Below are positions 35,794-44,596 of a DNA stretch of 64,000 nt, in pieces. Under the pieces are notes generated by a model that was given only the letters and a program-made list of their open reading frames with translations, was not told where the DNA came from and made no database searches. Position 1 is the stretch's first letter; each line of letters starts with the position of its first letter. The position numbers were made by a program, and so were the translations under genes. This DNA is from Nitratireductor sp. XY-223. Lineage in GTDB: Bacteria > Pseudomonadota > Alphaproteobacteria > Rhizobiales > Rhizobiaceae. The stretch is from positions 372,001-436,000 of the forward strand of contig NZ_SPNT01000003.1 in assembly GCF_004959855.1 (NCBI RefSeq), given 5' to 3'.

Positions 35794-35809
35794 AAGCGCG
35801 ATCGCGCTT
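35794..35809. other. 16-bp perfect palindrome in the subtilase/MFS convergent gap
   Basis: AAGCGCGATCGCGCTT fills most of the 24-bp space between two convergent stops. It can form a short hairpin on both strands but has no T-run, so it may be a weak bidirectional terminator. Confidence 0.5.
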
Positions 35810-35814
35810 CCCGG

Positions 35815-37077
35815 TCACTCCGCCGCGACATTCGCACGTTGCTGCTCCGGCAGGCGCCTGGGCAATGCCGAAACCGCGACGAAGATGACCATGGCGGCGG
35901 CGGCCAGGATGCGGAACAGCGTATCGAACCCCCAGCGGTCGTAGACAAAGGCGATCATCGGCAGGCTGGCGGCCAGCGCGGTGAAGCTGACCACATAGCG
36001 CACGCCGTAGATGCGGGCGCGATGGGCACCGCTCGCCATCTTGCCGACCATGTAATCCCCGATTGGAATCTGGCCGAATGCGCCGAGCATGAAGCCGAGC
36101 GCGACGGCAAACGCGACCGCATCGGTCTGGCCGGGCATCAGCCAGAAGAACACGATCTGTATGAACGCCACGATCATGAAGACCTGCCGGGCACCAAGCC
36201 TGTCGAGCGCCGCGCCGACAACAAGCTGCGCCATCGACGCGACGGCGAACACAAGGAAGGCGAGGGACCCGATGGCGGTTGCCACGTCGGCGTTGTCGGC
36301 GGTGGCAACGCCCTGCAACCATGCCGAAACGTTGCCGGCGAGACCCTGGATACGCTCGTCGAACACCTTGGGAAGAGCGAATGTCGTCGACTGGAAAATG
36401 ACGGACGAGACCGCGATCGTCAGGAAGATGATCGCCGAGATCCGGATGTAAATCCCCCTGTCGGAGATCGGCAGTTCGTCGGTCTTTGCGGATCCCGGCG
36501 TCCTGGACGCGGTATGGTCGGATCGGATCGCACCGTGCCGCAGCGCCCAATAGGCCATGCCCATTGCGATTGAAAAGATCCCCGGCAGGATAAAGGCCAT
36601 GCGCCAGCCGCCGTGATCGATCAGGAAGCCGGTGATCAGTGCCGCGCAGGCGACCCCGAGATTGCCCCAGACACCGTTGGCGGCGATCCGTATGCCCATA
36701 TTTCGCCATTTCATCGTGACGATGGCCAGCCCGACCGGATGATAGATCGCGGCGAACATGCCGATGACAAACAGTCCGATGCCGATCTGCAGGGGCGTCT
36801 GCGCAAAGCCCGTGACGATGGATGATACGCCGATGCCGACGAAAAACACGCACATCATGCCGTCGCGGCTCCAGCGGTCGGCGAGCCATCCTGCCGGCAA
36901 TGCGAACACGCCAAAGGCGAAAAACCCCGGTGTCGCGTAGGTCAGCAGCTGGGCATAGCCGACGCCCCATTCCCGGTGCAGCGCAAGCGCGGCCACCGTT
37001 GCGAAGATCAGCGTGAAAAGATGATCCAGGAAATGCCCGATGTTGAGGAGCAGAAAATGCAGCCGGTCGCGTGTCAT
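35815..37077 (-). CDS. Major facilitator superfamily transporter
   Basis: A 420-residue MFS permease with 12 predicted membrane segments. It has the loop-2 motif GWLADRWSRDGMM (G-x3-D-R/K pattern) and a central loop after segment 6 (about 195-215, SDHTASRTPGSAKTDELPIS). The N-terminus, LHFLLLNIGHFLDHLFTLIFATVAAL, with paired His residues in the first membrane helix, is typical of the fosmidomycin-resistance-like branch. A drug or metabolite could be the substrate. Divergent from an AraC regulator, which is the likely regulator. Confidence 0.85.
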   Translation of the reverse strand: MTRDRLHFLLLNIGHFLDHLFTLIFATVAALALHREWGVGYAQLLTYATPGFFAFGVFALPAGWLADRWSRDGMMCVFFVGIGVSSIVTGFAQTPLQIGIGLFVIGMFAAIYHPVGLAIVTMKWRNMGIRIAANGVWGNLGVACAALITGFLIDHGGWRMAFILPGIFSIAMGMAYWALRHGAIRSDHTASRTPGSAKTDELPISDRGIYIRISAIIFLTIAVSSVIFQSTTFALPKVFDERIQGLAGNVSAWLQGVATADNADVATAIGSLAFLVFAVASMAQLVVGAALDRLGARQVFMIVAFIQIVFFWLMPGQTDAVAFAVALGFMLGAFGQIPIGDYMVGKMASGAHRARIYGVRYVVSFTALAASLPMIAFVYDRWGFDTLFRILAAAAMVIFVAVSALPRRLPEQQRANVAAE

Positions 37078-37180
37078 CTTGGGTCCCTGGTCGATGCCGT
37101 CGGTTCAGTTTACAGTTGGCGGAATTTCGATGTCATGCCATATTTCATCGAGAAACGGACAAATGAACAAGGAACCGCCT

Positions 37181-37987
37181 ATGACCGAAGACGCGCGGCG
37201 CAGTTCAAATCCGGAGGATTATGAGCGCCTCACGCAGCCCATCGGCGCGATGTGCGCATCGTTTGCCGACGGCCACACCATTCCGCTGCACCGCCATCGG
37301 CGCGACCAGCTGCTTTATGCTGCGAGCGGCATCATGCGTCTCGAAACGGACCGGCAGGCCTGGGTGGTGCCGCCCGACGGCGCCATCTGGATTCCGGGCG
37401 GCACCGACCACAAGGTCAGCATGTTCGGTGCCGTCGATATGCGCACGCTCTATGTCGATGCGGCGGCGGTGCAGCAGCGCCCGCGGCCGCTTTGCGTCAT
37501 TGCGGTGTCGAATCTGCTTCGGGAACTGATCCTTGCCTTGAGCGAGGCGCCGATGGCATACGCGCCCGGCAGCCGCGCGGCCCACATCGCCCGGATGATC
37601 GAGGTCGAGATCGGTGTCGCCCGGGAACTGGCGCTGCATGTGCCGTTGCCGGCCGATCCGCGCCTGCAGACCCTGTGCGCCGCCTTGCTGGCGGATCCGT
37701 CAGACAGCCGGACGCTTGACGACTGGTCACAGGTTGCCGGTGCATCGGCGCGGACCCTGGCGCGGCTGTTCGATCATGATCTCGGCATCGGTTTTACCGA
37801 ATGGCGACAGCGGGCGCGCTTTCACAGTGCCATGGAGGCCCTGTCGCGCGGCCGGCCCGTGTCGGTTGTCGCGCGCGAGCACGGCTACAGCAGCCCGAGC
37901 GCCTTTACGGCGGCATTCAGGCGGGTGATGGGCGTTGCGCCGTCTGAAATGGCAGCCGGTCCCGGCCATCTGCGGCGTGCCGGTTAG
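37181..37987 (+). CDS. AraC-family regulator with N-terminal cupin
   Basis: A 268-residue protein. The N-terminal cupin (FADGHTIPLHRHRRDQLLYAASG, then PPDGAIWIPGGTDHKVS) is the metal/ligand-binding part. The C-terminal ~100 residues hold the two helix-turn-helices: TLDDWSQVAGASARTLARLF with FTEWRQRARFHSAMEAL, and VSVVAREHGYSSPSAFTAAFRRVMGVAPSEM. AAGGAA lies 7 nt before ATG 37181, favouring it over ATG 37163. It belongs to the NimR-like group that commonly controls a divergent MFS exporter; here the MFS gene is divergent across a 103-bp gap. Confidence 0.9.
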   Translation: MTEDARRSSNPEDYERLTQPIGAMCASFADGHTIPLHRHRRDQLLYAASGIMRLETDRQAWVVPPDGAIWIPGGTDHKVSMFGAVDMRTLYVDAAAVQQRPRPLCVIAVSNLLRELILALSEAPMAYAPGSRAAHIARMIEVEIGVARELALHVPLPADPRLQTLCAALLADPSDSRTLDDWSQVAGASARTLARLFDHDLGIGFTEWRQRARFHSAMEALSRGRPVSVVAREHGYSSPSAFTAAFRRVMGVAPSEMAAGPGHLRRAG

Positions 37988-38142
37988 GCCGGCCGGATGC
38001 GTGGAAATAGTCGTGTGAACCGGGTGTCCGCATACGCTGGCCATATTGATCTTGTGCGTTCGGTTTGGCTGTGTCACCAATTCGGGTATCAACCCGCAAA
38101 CCCGCCAGAATTGCCCCCACAACCGCAAAGGTCGGACCGTCC

Positions 38143-38433
38143 ATGAGCGCCTATGTCATTGTCGACACCAAAATCAGCAACCCTGAAGCCTATGAAACCT
38201 ACAAGGCCAAGGCCCGACCGATCGCCGAAAAATACGGCGGAAAGTACCTGGCGCGTGGTGGTGAAATGGACGTCGTCGAAAGCGATCTCTGGTCGCCGAC
38301 ACGCATCGTAATCGTCGAGTTTCCCGATATGCAAAGCGCCCGTGATTTCGTGAACAGCGAAGAATATGCACCGGTGAAGGCAATCCGCCGCGCCAATGCG
38401 GAGTGTTCCTTCGTCATCGTCGAGGGGGTGTAG
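38143..38433 (+). CDS. DUF1330 family protein
   Basis: A 96-residue ferredoxin-like alpha/beta-barrel protein. The family signature is AYVIVDTKISNPEAYETYKAKARPIAEKYGGKYLARGG followed by RIVIVEFPDMQSARDFVNSEEY, read here in parts. It starts at ATG 38143. DUF1330 proteins are small dimers of unknown function, and some bind aldehydes or act in small-molecule catabolism. Monocistronic; a weak hairpin follows. Confidence 0.88.
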   Translation: MSAYVIVDTKISNPEAYETYKAKARPIAEKYGGKYLARGGEMDVVESDLWSPTRIVIVEFPDMQSARDFVNSEEYAPVKAIRRANAECSFVIVEGV

Positions 38434-38523
38434 CGCGGTTCATCTCTGACTGATTGGCGCTCGACAATCGACTTGCCTTGCCGGCAAACAATTTAGCGGT
38501 TATGGTTCAATGAAGGTCGGTCC

Positions 38524-38541
38524 GAAAGGGGCCGGCCTTTC
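38524..38541 (+). terminator. Weak hairpin after the DUF1330 gene
   Basis: GAAAGG (38524-38529) and CCTTTC (38536-38541) pair around GGCCGG. It is 90 nt after the DUF1330 stop and is followed only by TGTTT. A termination role is a guess. Confidence 0.3.
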
Positions 38542-38588
38542 TGTTTGGCGGTTTTCCGCCATCTTCGCGACAAGTTACAGGCATCACC

Positions 38589-39107
38589 ATGGACAACGCA
38601 CTCCTGCGCGCGGACTGCGCGAATTGTGCTGCGCTTTGCTGCGTGGCGCTTTCTTTCGACAAGTCGGGGCAGTTCGGTTTCGACAAGCCGGCCGGCACGC
38701 CCTGTCCGCATCTCGACCCCGATAATCGCTGTGCGATCCACGCGCAAAGACGGGAAAACGGGTTCGCGGGGTGCATCGACTACGATTGTTTCGGCGCCGG
38801 CCAGCGGGTCACCCAGGAGGTCTTTGCCGGTCGGACGATTGTTGACGACCCCGCTACCCTGCGGTCGATGATGCATGCCTTCCGTGCGATGCGCCAGGTG
38901 CACGAGTTGCTCCTGCTCCTGCGAACGGCGGACGCCATGCCGATTTCCAGCAATCAGCGCCGGACGATCCTGCTGCTCACCGAGCGGCTGTCGCCGCAAG
39001 AGGGCTGGACGGTCGATTCCCTGTCGGCGTTTGAAAGGGGATCGCTGCCGGACACCGTCCGTGCCTTCCTGGGCTCGTTGAGCGGGGTGGCAAAACGCGC
39101 CGGCTGA
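38589..39107 (+). CDS. Cysteine-cluster protein (YkgJ-like metal-binding family)
   Basis: A 172-residue protein with cysteines concentrated in the first 65 residues: DCANCAALCCVAL, then PCPHLDPDNRCAIHAQR, then FAGCIDYDCFGAG. The CPHL...RCAIH pair is the hallmark of the YkgJ/UPF0153 zinc- or iron-binding family. The rest is helical (SMMHAFRAMRQVHELLLLL). No enzyme activity can be named. Convergent with bhcR, 5 bp apart. Confidence 0.75.
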   Translation: MDNALLRADCANCAALCCVALSFDKSGQFGFDKPAGTPCPHLDPDNRCAIHAQRRENGFAGCIDYDCFGAGQRVTQEVFAGRTIVDDPATLRSMMHAFRAMRQVHELLLLLRTADAMPISSNQRRTILLLTERLSPQEGWTVDSLSAFERGSLPDTVRAFLGSLSGVAKRAG

Positions 39108-39112
39108 CAGAG

Positions 39113-39934
39113 CTAGGGTGCAGCGCCGCCGATACTGCGCGTGATCTCGTCAGCCGTCTGGCGTACGAGGACACCGTATTCGGTCAGCACTGAATCCGGT
39201 ATCCGGACGGTGGGCCCCGAAACGGAGACGCCGGCGATGGCTTCGCCATATTCGTTGTAGACGGGCGCCGCGACGCAACGCATGCCGAGCGTGCGTTCCT
39301 CATTGTCGATCGCCCAGCCGCGCTCGCGTATGGCCGCCATTTCGGACCGCAGGGCATCGGGATCGGCGATGGTGTTGAGCGTGTAGGTGGGCAGTCCCTT
39401 CTTTGCCATCCAGCTGTCGAGCCCGGCGCCGTCCATATGCGCCAGCAGCGCCTTGCCGATGCCCGAGGCGTGCATGTGGGCGCGGGTGCCCGGCCTGTGG
39501 AAAGCGCGGATCGGTTCGTGCGTTTCGACCTGGGAGACAAAGACAACATCGCCGTCGTCGGCGATCGCCATGTTGGCGGTCTCGCCGGTCCGTTCCATCA
39601 GTGCGCGCAAGATCGGCCGGCCCGCCTCGACCACCTTGATACGGCGGGCGAAGGACCCGCCGATGCGGAACGCCTCGACGCCGATGGTCCACAACTGGGA
39701 TTCCTCGTTGAACTCCAGATAGCCGAAATTCTGCAGGGTCACGAGCAGCCGGTGCACGGTGGAGGCCGGCATGCCGGCCCTCTGCGAAAGGTCGGTGAGG
39801 CTCATGCTATCGGCCTCGGCCACCGTCTGCAGCAGGATCAACGCCCGCTCCAGCGCCTTGACATTGGATGCCGGCTTGTTGGTCGGCCGGCCGCGGGGCC
39901 GGCCGCGCGTTCTTGTAAAGACCGTATCGCTCAT
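39113..39934 (-). CDS. bhcR: IclR-family regulator BhcR of the beta-hydroxyaspartate cycle
   Basis: A 273-residue IclR regulator. The winged helix-turn-helix is MSLTDLSQRAGMPASTVHRLLVTLQNFGYL (about 42-70, after a GRPRGRPTNKP tail). The effector domain has FHRPGTRAHMHASGIGKALLAHM and RTLGMRCVAAPVYNEYGEAIAGVSVSGPTVR. It is divergent from bhcABCD, the arrangement known from Paracoccus, where BhcR binds glyoxylate and activates the cluster. The call rests on family plus this precise context. Confidence 0.92.
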   Translation of the reverse strand: MSDTVFTRTRGRPRGRPTNKPASNVKALERALILLQTVAEADSMSLTDLSQRAGMPASTVHRLLVTLQNFGYLEFNEESQLWTIGVEAFRIGGSFARRIKVVEAGRPILRALMERTGETANMAIADDGDVVFVSQVETHEPIRAFHRPGTRAHMHASGIGKALLAHMDGAGLDSWMAKKGLPTYTLNTIADPDALRSEMAAIRERGWAIDNEERTLGMRCVAAPVYNEYGEAIAGVSVSGPTVRIPDSVLTEYGVLVRQTADEITRSIGGAAP

Positions 39935-40052
39935 GGCGGGGAGTATGGCGCAACGGATTTTATATGCAAGTGTTGGAAGAAATTTTTGAAAATAGATTTT
40001 GGATTAAAATAAATAAACAATAGCAACAGCTTATGGTATAAATTCAACAATG

Positions 40053-40073
40053 GAAAAATTTTTCGGAAAAATT
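40053..40073. promoter_or_regulatory. Overlapping palindromes in the bhcR-bhcA intergenic region
   Basis: GAAAAATTTTTC (40053-40064) is a 12-bp palindrome, and AATTTTTC (40057-40064)/GAAAAATT (40066-40073) is an 8-bp inverted repeat around one base. They sit 56-76 nt before bhcA in a very AT-rich 194-bp gap. A candidate BhcR operator; assignment is inference. Confidence 0.45.
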
Positions 40074-40128
40074 GTAATTCGCGCGCGGTTTTGGCAATTT
40101 GTCGGTCATTGGAATTTGAGGATGGACC

Positions 40129-41328
40129 ATGAGCGACCAGAACCCGCTGTTTATTCCAGGGCCGACCAATATCCCCGAACGGCTGCGTCGGGCGATTGAC
40201 GTCCCGTCTATGGATCACCGCTCCGAGAAATTCGCGGCGATACTGAACCCCGTCATTGCCGGGGTGAAGGATGTATTGAAAACACGCACCGGCGAAGTCG
40301 TGATTTTTCCGGCAAGCGGCACCGGCGGCTGGGAAGCGGCCGTCACCAACACGCTGTCGCCGGGCGATCGGGTCCTGTCGGCCCGCTACGGCATGTTCTC
40401 GCACCGCTGGATCGATCTGTGTCAGCGCCAGGGCCTCGATGTCGAAATCATCGAGGAGGAATGGGGCAACGGCATTCCGGCAGACCGGATCGAGGAAGCG
40501 CTGACGGCTGACAAGGCGCATGCGATCAAGGCCGTTCTCGTTACCCACAACGAGACAGCAACCGGCGTGCGCAGCGATGTCGCCGCGGTCCGCAAGGCGT
40601 TGGACGCGGCAAAGCACCCGGCGCTGTTATTCGTCGACGGGGTCAGCTCGATCGCCTCGATGGATTTCCGCATGGACGAATGGGGTGTCGATCTCGCGGT
40701 CACCGGATCGCAAAAGGGCTTCATGCTGCCCACCGGCGCCGCCATCGTCGGTATCAGCACCAAGGCGCTGAAGGCGATGGAAAAGGCCCGCTGTTCGCGC
40801 TGCTACTTCGACTTCCGCGACATGCTGTCGACGAACGCTTCCGGCGGTTTTCCCTACACGCCGCCGCTCAACATACTGAGCGCCATGAAGGTGTCGCTGG
40901 AAATGCTGCAGGAGGAGGGGCTTCCCAATGTCTTTGCCCGCCATCACCGCATTGCCGAAGGCATCCGAACCGCTATCGGCGCGTGGGGCCTGAAGATCTG
41001 CGCCAACAACCCGCGTCTTTACTCCGAGACAGTCACCGCCATCTACGTCCCGCACGGTTTCGACAGCAACAAGGTCGTCAGCCACGCGGCAGAGAAATAC
41101 GGCGTTGCCTTCGGCGTAGGCCTCGGCGAGGTTGCCGGCAAGGTCTTCCGCATCGGTCACCTTGGATCGATGACGGACGTCATGGCCCTGAGCGGCATTG
41201 CCGCCGCTGAAATGGTCATGGCCGATCTCGACTATCCGATCAATCTCGGCGCCGGCGTCGCGGCCGCGCAGGAATATTACCGCAGCACCAGGCATGTCGG
41301 CTCCGTCGGCACGTCGCGCGCGGCGTGA
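40129..41328 (+). CDS. bhcA: L-aspartate:glyoxylate aminotransferase BhcA
   Basis: A 399-residue fold-type I PLP enzyme of the serine:glyoxylate/alanine:glyoxylate aminotransferase group. The PLP lysine is Lys196 in TGSQKGFMLPTG. Other marks are FIPGPTNIPERLRRAI at the start, FPASGTGGWEAAVTN (phosphate-binding turn), VTHNETATGVRSDV and FVDGVSSIASMDFRMDEWGVDL with the PLP Asp. In the cycle it transfers the amino group of aspartate to glyoxylate, giving oxaloacetate and glycine. GAGGATGGACC precedes the ATG. First gene of bhcABCD. Confidence 0.95.
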   Translation: MSDQNPLFIPGPTNIPERLRRAIDVPSMDHRSEKFAAILNPVIAGVKDVLKTRTGEVVIFPASGTGGWEAAVTNTLSPGDRVLSARYGMFSHRWIDLCQRQGLDVEIIEEEWGNGIPADRIEEALTADKAHAIKAVLVTHNETATGVRSDVAAVRKALDAAKHPALLFVDGVSSIASMDFRMDEWGVDLAVTGSQKGFMLPTGAAIVGISTKALKAMEKARCSRCYFDFRDMLSTNASGGFPYTPPLNILSAMKVSLEMLQEEGLPNVFARHHRIAEGIRTAIGAWGLKICANNPRLYSETVTAIYVPHGFDSNKVVSHAAEKYGVAFGVGLGEVAGKVFRIGHLGSMTDVMALSGIAAAEMVMADLDYPINLGAGVAAAQEYYRSTRHVGSVGTSRAA

Positions 41329-41338
41329 GGATTTATTG

Positions 41339-42319
41339 ATGTACATACCGACATTTGACGATGTGAAGGCCGCGCATGAACGCATCCGGCCCTATGTGCA
41401 CCGCACGCCCGTGCTGACCAGCACCTTCTTCAACGCCATGACAGGCGCCGACCTGTTTTTCAAATGCGAGAATTTCCAGAAGGCCGGCGCCTTCAAGGTT
41501 CGCGGCGCATCCAATGCGGTGTTCGGCCTCAGCGCCGACAAGGCAAAATACGGCGTTGCCAGCCATTCTTCCGGCAATCATGCCCTGTCGCTGTCCTATG
41601 CGGCCGGGCGGCGCGGTATCGGTGTGACCGTCGTCATGCCGAAAACGGCGCCGGACGCCAAGAAGGACGCGGTGCGCGGTTACGGCGGCACCGTACGCGA
41701 GTGCGAGCCCTCAACGGCGGCGCGCGAGGCCATGCTTCAGGAAGTGGTTGACGAAACAGGCGCGGATTTCGTCCATCCTTACAACGATCACCGCGTCATC
41801 GCCGGCCAGGGAACCTGTTCCCTGGAGCTGAACGAGGAGGTCGGCCCGCTCGATGCGGTGGTAGCACCCATCGGCGGCGGCGGCATGATATCGGGCACCT
41901 GCCTGACCATGTCCAACATCTCGCCGCACACGAAGATCTACGCGGCAGAGCCGGAAAACGCAGACGATGTCTACCGGTCGTTGCGCGAGGGCAGGATCGT
42001 CGAGGATGACGCGCCCCAGACCATCGCCGACGGGCTGAAAGTATCGATGCGGCCGCGGACATGGCACTTTGTCTCGAACCACGTCGCCGATGTTCTCCTC
42101 GTGTCGGAGGACGAAATCGCCCGGGCGATGTATCTTGTCTGGCAGCGCATGAAGATCGTCATCGAACCGTCGAGCGCCGTTGCGATGGCGGCGATCATCC
42201 GCAACCGGGACATTTTCAACGGCAAACGCGTCGGCGTGATCTTCACCGGCGGCAATGTGGATTTGACGAAACTGCCCTGGATGCAGGGCCTCGGCTTGGA
42301 AAAATCAGCGGGAGAATAG
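41339..42319 (+). CDS. bhcB: beta-Hydroxyaspartate dehydratase BhcB
   Basis: A 326-residue fold-type II PLP dehydratase of the serine/threonine racemase-dehydratase group. The PLP lysine is Lys53 in KAGAFKVRGASNA; the substrate loop is SHSSGNHALSLSYAA and the PLP phosphate loop PIGGGGMISGT. It should dehydrate beta-hydroxyaspartate to iminosuccinate. GTGAGGA, formed partly by the bhcA stop, is 7 nt before ATG 41339; the longer in-frame extension upstream lies within bhcA. bhcC starts 1 nt after its stop. Confidence 0.94.
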   Translation: MYIPTFDDVKAAHERIRPYVHRTPVLTSTFFNAMTGADLFFKCENFQKAGAFKVRGASNAVFGLSADKAKYGVASHSSGNHALSLSYAAGRRGIGVTVVMPKTAPDAKKDAVRGYGGTVRECEPSTAAREAMLQEVVDETGADFVHPYNDHRVIAGQGTCSLELNEEVGPLDAVVAPIGGGGMISGTCLTMSNISPHTKIYAAEPENADDVYRSLREGRIVEDDAPQTIADGLKVSMRPRTWHFVSNHVADVLLVSEDEIARAMYLVWQRMKIVIEPSSAVAMAAIIRNRDIFNGKRVGVIFTGGNVDLTKLPWMQGLGLEKSAGE

Positions 42320-42320
42320 G

Positions 42321-43469
42321 ATGAACGCAATGAGCAGCGCACCGGTGGTCGGCCTCAACGTGCCGGCAGTGGTCGGAATGGACCTGAAGGATGTGGGTAC
42401 GCCCGCATTGATCGTCGATCTCGACGCCTTCGAGCGCAATGTCAAGAAAATGCGCGAATTTATTGAATCGAAGGGCATTCGCCATCGTGCCCACGCGAAG
42501 ACGCACAAATCGGCGGATATCGCGCTTTACCAGATGGAAGCCGGCGGCGCCTGCGGCGTCTGCTGCCAGAAGGTGTCGGAAGCCGAGGCCCTCGTGGCCG
42601 GCGGCGTCAAGGATGTCCTGGTATCCAACCAGGTCGTCGATCCTAAGAAGATCGACCGTCTTGCCGCGATGGCCAAGAAGGCCCGCGTGCTTGTGTGCGT
42701 CGACGACCGCGGCAATGTCGACGATCTGTCGGAGGCGGCCAGCCGTCACGGCGTGATTGTCGAGTGTCTGGTCGAGATCGATGTCGGTGCCGGCCGCTGC
42801 GGCGTCCAGTGGGGCGAACCGGTGGTCGAACTCGCCAAGGCGATCGATGCCGCGCCGGGTCTGAAATTCTCCGGCCTGCAGGCCTATCAGGGCGCTGCCC
42901 AACACGTTCACGATTTCGGGGAGCGCAAGGGACAGATCGACAAGGCCGTGAAGATGGTCGAGGACACCGTCGCCATGCTGCAGGCCGAAGGCCTCGAATG
43001 CGACATCGTCGGCGGGGCAGGGACCGGCACCTACTATTTCGAAGGCGGCAGCGGCGTCTACAACGAGATGCAGTGCGGTTCCTACATATTCATGGACGCC
43101 GACTATCAGCGTGTCAGGGACAGGCGGGGCGATTTCATCCATGAGTTCGAGAACAGCCTGTTCATCTACACCTCCATCATGTCGAAGACGAAGACCGAAA
43201 AGGCGATTTGCGATGCCGGCCTCAAGGCGCAGAGCGTCGACAGCGGCCTGCCGGTGATCTTCGGCCGCGACGATGTCGAATACATCAAGTGCTCCGACGA
43301 GCACGGTGTGATCGCCGATCCGCAGAACGTGCTCAAGCTAAACGACAGGCTGAAGCTGATACCCGGCCACTGCGACCCCACCTGCAATGTCTACGACTGG
43401 TATGTCGGCGTGCGCGACGGCAAGGTCGAGGCGCTCTGGCCGGTGACGGCGCGCGGCATGTGTCTCTGA
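42321..43469 (+). CDS. bhcC: beta-Hydroxyaspartate aldolase BhcC
   Basis: A 382-residue PLP enzyme of the D-threonine aldolase / alanine-racemase fold. The PLP lysine is Lys60 in RAHAKTHKSADIA, and the divalent-metal site is PGHCDPTCN (His350 region), both family hallmarks. It condenses glycine with glyoxylate to beta-hydroxyaspartate, the carbon-joining step of the cycle. Coupled to bhcB by a 1-nt gap. A GC hairpin follows before bhcD. Confidence 0.95.
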   Translation: MNAMSSAPVVGLNVPAVVGMDLKDVGTPALIVDLDAFERNVKKMREFIESKGIRHRAHAKTHKSADIALYQMEAGGACGVCCQKVSEAEALVAGGVKDVLVSNQVVDPKKIDRLAAMAKKARVLVCVDDRGNVDDLSEAASRHGVIVECLVEIDVGAGRCGVQWGEPVVELAKAIDAAPGLKFSGLQAYQGAAQHVHDFGERKGQIDKAVKMVEDTVAMLQAEGLECDIVGGAGTGTYYFEGGSGVYNEMQCGSYIFMDADYQRVRDRRGDFIHEFENSLFIYTSIMSKTKTEKAICDAGLKAQSVDSGLPVIFGRDDVEYIKCSDEHGVIADPQNVLKLNDRLKLIPGHCDPTCNVYDWYVGVRDGKVEALWPVTARGMCL

Positions 43470-43491
43470 AACCTGTTCTGGCTTTGAAGCC

Positions 43492-43514
43492 GGGGCGGCG
43501 TTCCGCGCCGCCCC
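43492..43514 (+). other. 9-bp GC hairpin between bhcC and bhcD
   Basis: GGGGCGGCG (43492-43500) and CGCCGCCCC (43506-43514) pair perfectly around TTCCG in the 81-bp bhcC-bhcD gap, the only long gap in the operon. There is no T-run. It could set the relative level of bhcD by stabilising the upstream mRNA 3' end or by partial termination. Confidence 0.5.
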
Positions 43515-43550
43515 CTTGGCTCGTACCGGTCTCTCCAGAAGGACTTTCCA

Positions 43551-44516
43551 ATGATCATAGTTTCCGAAGAGTGCGTCAGGTCCATCCTGACCGAAGAGGA
43601 CGGCTACGGAGCGGTTGAAGCCGTGTTCGCGGCGATGGCGCGCGGCGACGCCTACAATTTCCCCGTCATCCGCGAGGCGATCGGCCATGCCGACGCGCTT
43701 TACGGCTTCAAGTCCGGCTTTGACAGGGCCGGCCTGTCCCTCGGACTGAAGTCTGGCGGATACTGGCCCGGAAACGCGGAAAAAGGCATTCCGAACCACC
43801 AGTCGACGGTCTTTCTCTTCGATCCGGACACCGGCCGCCTGTCAGCAACCGTTGGCGGCAACTACCTGACCGCCATTCGCACCGCCGCGTCGAGCGCCGT
43901 TTCGATCAGGCACCTGGCGCGTGCCGATTCCCGTGTCCTTGGCATGGTCGGCGCCGGGCATCAGTCTCATTTCCAGGTGCGCGCAGCTGCCAAGCAGGGC
44001 AATTTCGAGAACGTCGTCGCCTGGAACCGTCACCCGGAAATGCTCGACGACTTGGAGAAGACCGTCACGGGCCTCGGCCTGAAATTCGAGAGGGTCGAGC
44101 CGGAGCAGCTCGCCGCCCGTGCCGATGTCATCATCACGATCACATCCTGCCACGAGCCCTTGCTGATGAAGGAGTGGATCCGACCGGGAACCCACCTTGC
44201 CTGCATGGGGACCGACACCAAGGGCAAGATGGAGGTCGATCCCAATCTATTCGCGTCGGCCGCCGTCTTCACTGACGAGGTCGCCCAGTCGGTGACAATC
44301 GGCGAAGCCCAGCATGCCGTCGAATCCGGGCTGCTGGCCGAGGCCGCCATAACGCCGATCGGGGATGTCATCAATGGCGTCCAGGCCGGACGGGTTTCCG
44401 ACGACCAGATCACGCTCTTCGACGGGACGGGGGTCGGCCTGCAGGACCTCGCCGTCGCTTCAGCCGTCGCCAAAAAGGCCGAAGAGCAGGGACTCGCGCA
44501 AACGGCAAGTCTCTAG
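43551..44516 (+). CDS. bhcD: Iminosuccinate reductase BhcD
   Basis: A 321-residue protein of the ornithine cyclodeaminase/mu-crystallin family. FKSGFDRAGLSLGLKSGGYW holds the substrate Arg/Lys region. The NAD(P)-binding Rossmann motif is LGMVGAGHQSHFQ (G-x-G-x2). It reduces iminosuccinate to L-aspartate and so regenerates the amino donor used by BhcA, closing the cycle. ATG 43551 follows AGAAGGAC. Last gene of the operon. Confidence 0.94.
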   Translation: MIIVSEECVRSILTEEDGYGAVEAVFAAMARGDAYNFPVIREAIGHADALYGFKSGFDRAGLSLGLKSGGYWPGNAEKGIPNHQSTVFLFDPDTGRLSATVGGNYLTAIRTAASSAVSIRHLARADSRVLGMVGAGHQSHFQVRAAAKQGNFENVVAWNRHPEMLDDLEKTVTGLGLKFERVEPEQLAARADVIITITSCHEPLLMKEWIRPGTHLACMGTDTKGKMEVDPNLFASAAVFTDEVAQSVTIGEAQHAVESGLLAEAAITPIGDVINGVQAGRVSDDQITLFDGTGVGLQDLAVASAVAKKAEEQGLAQTASL

Positions 44517-44596
44517 AGTCGCACGGTACACTCGAAATTTGACGGACCCGCTCCATTTCATCATGGTAACGGGCGTTTGATTGCGAGGGGACCGAA

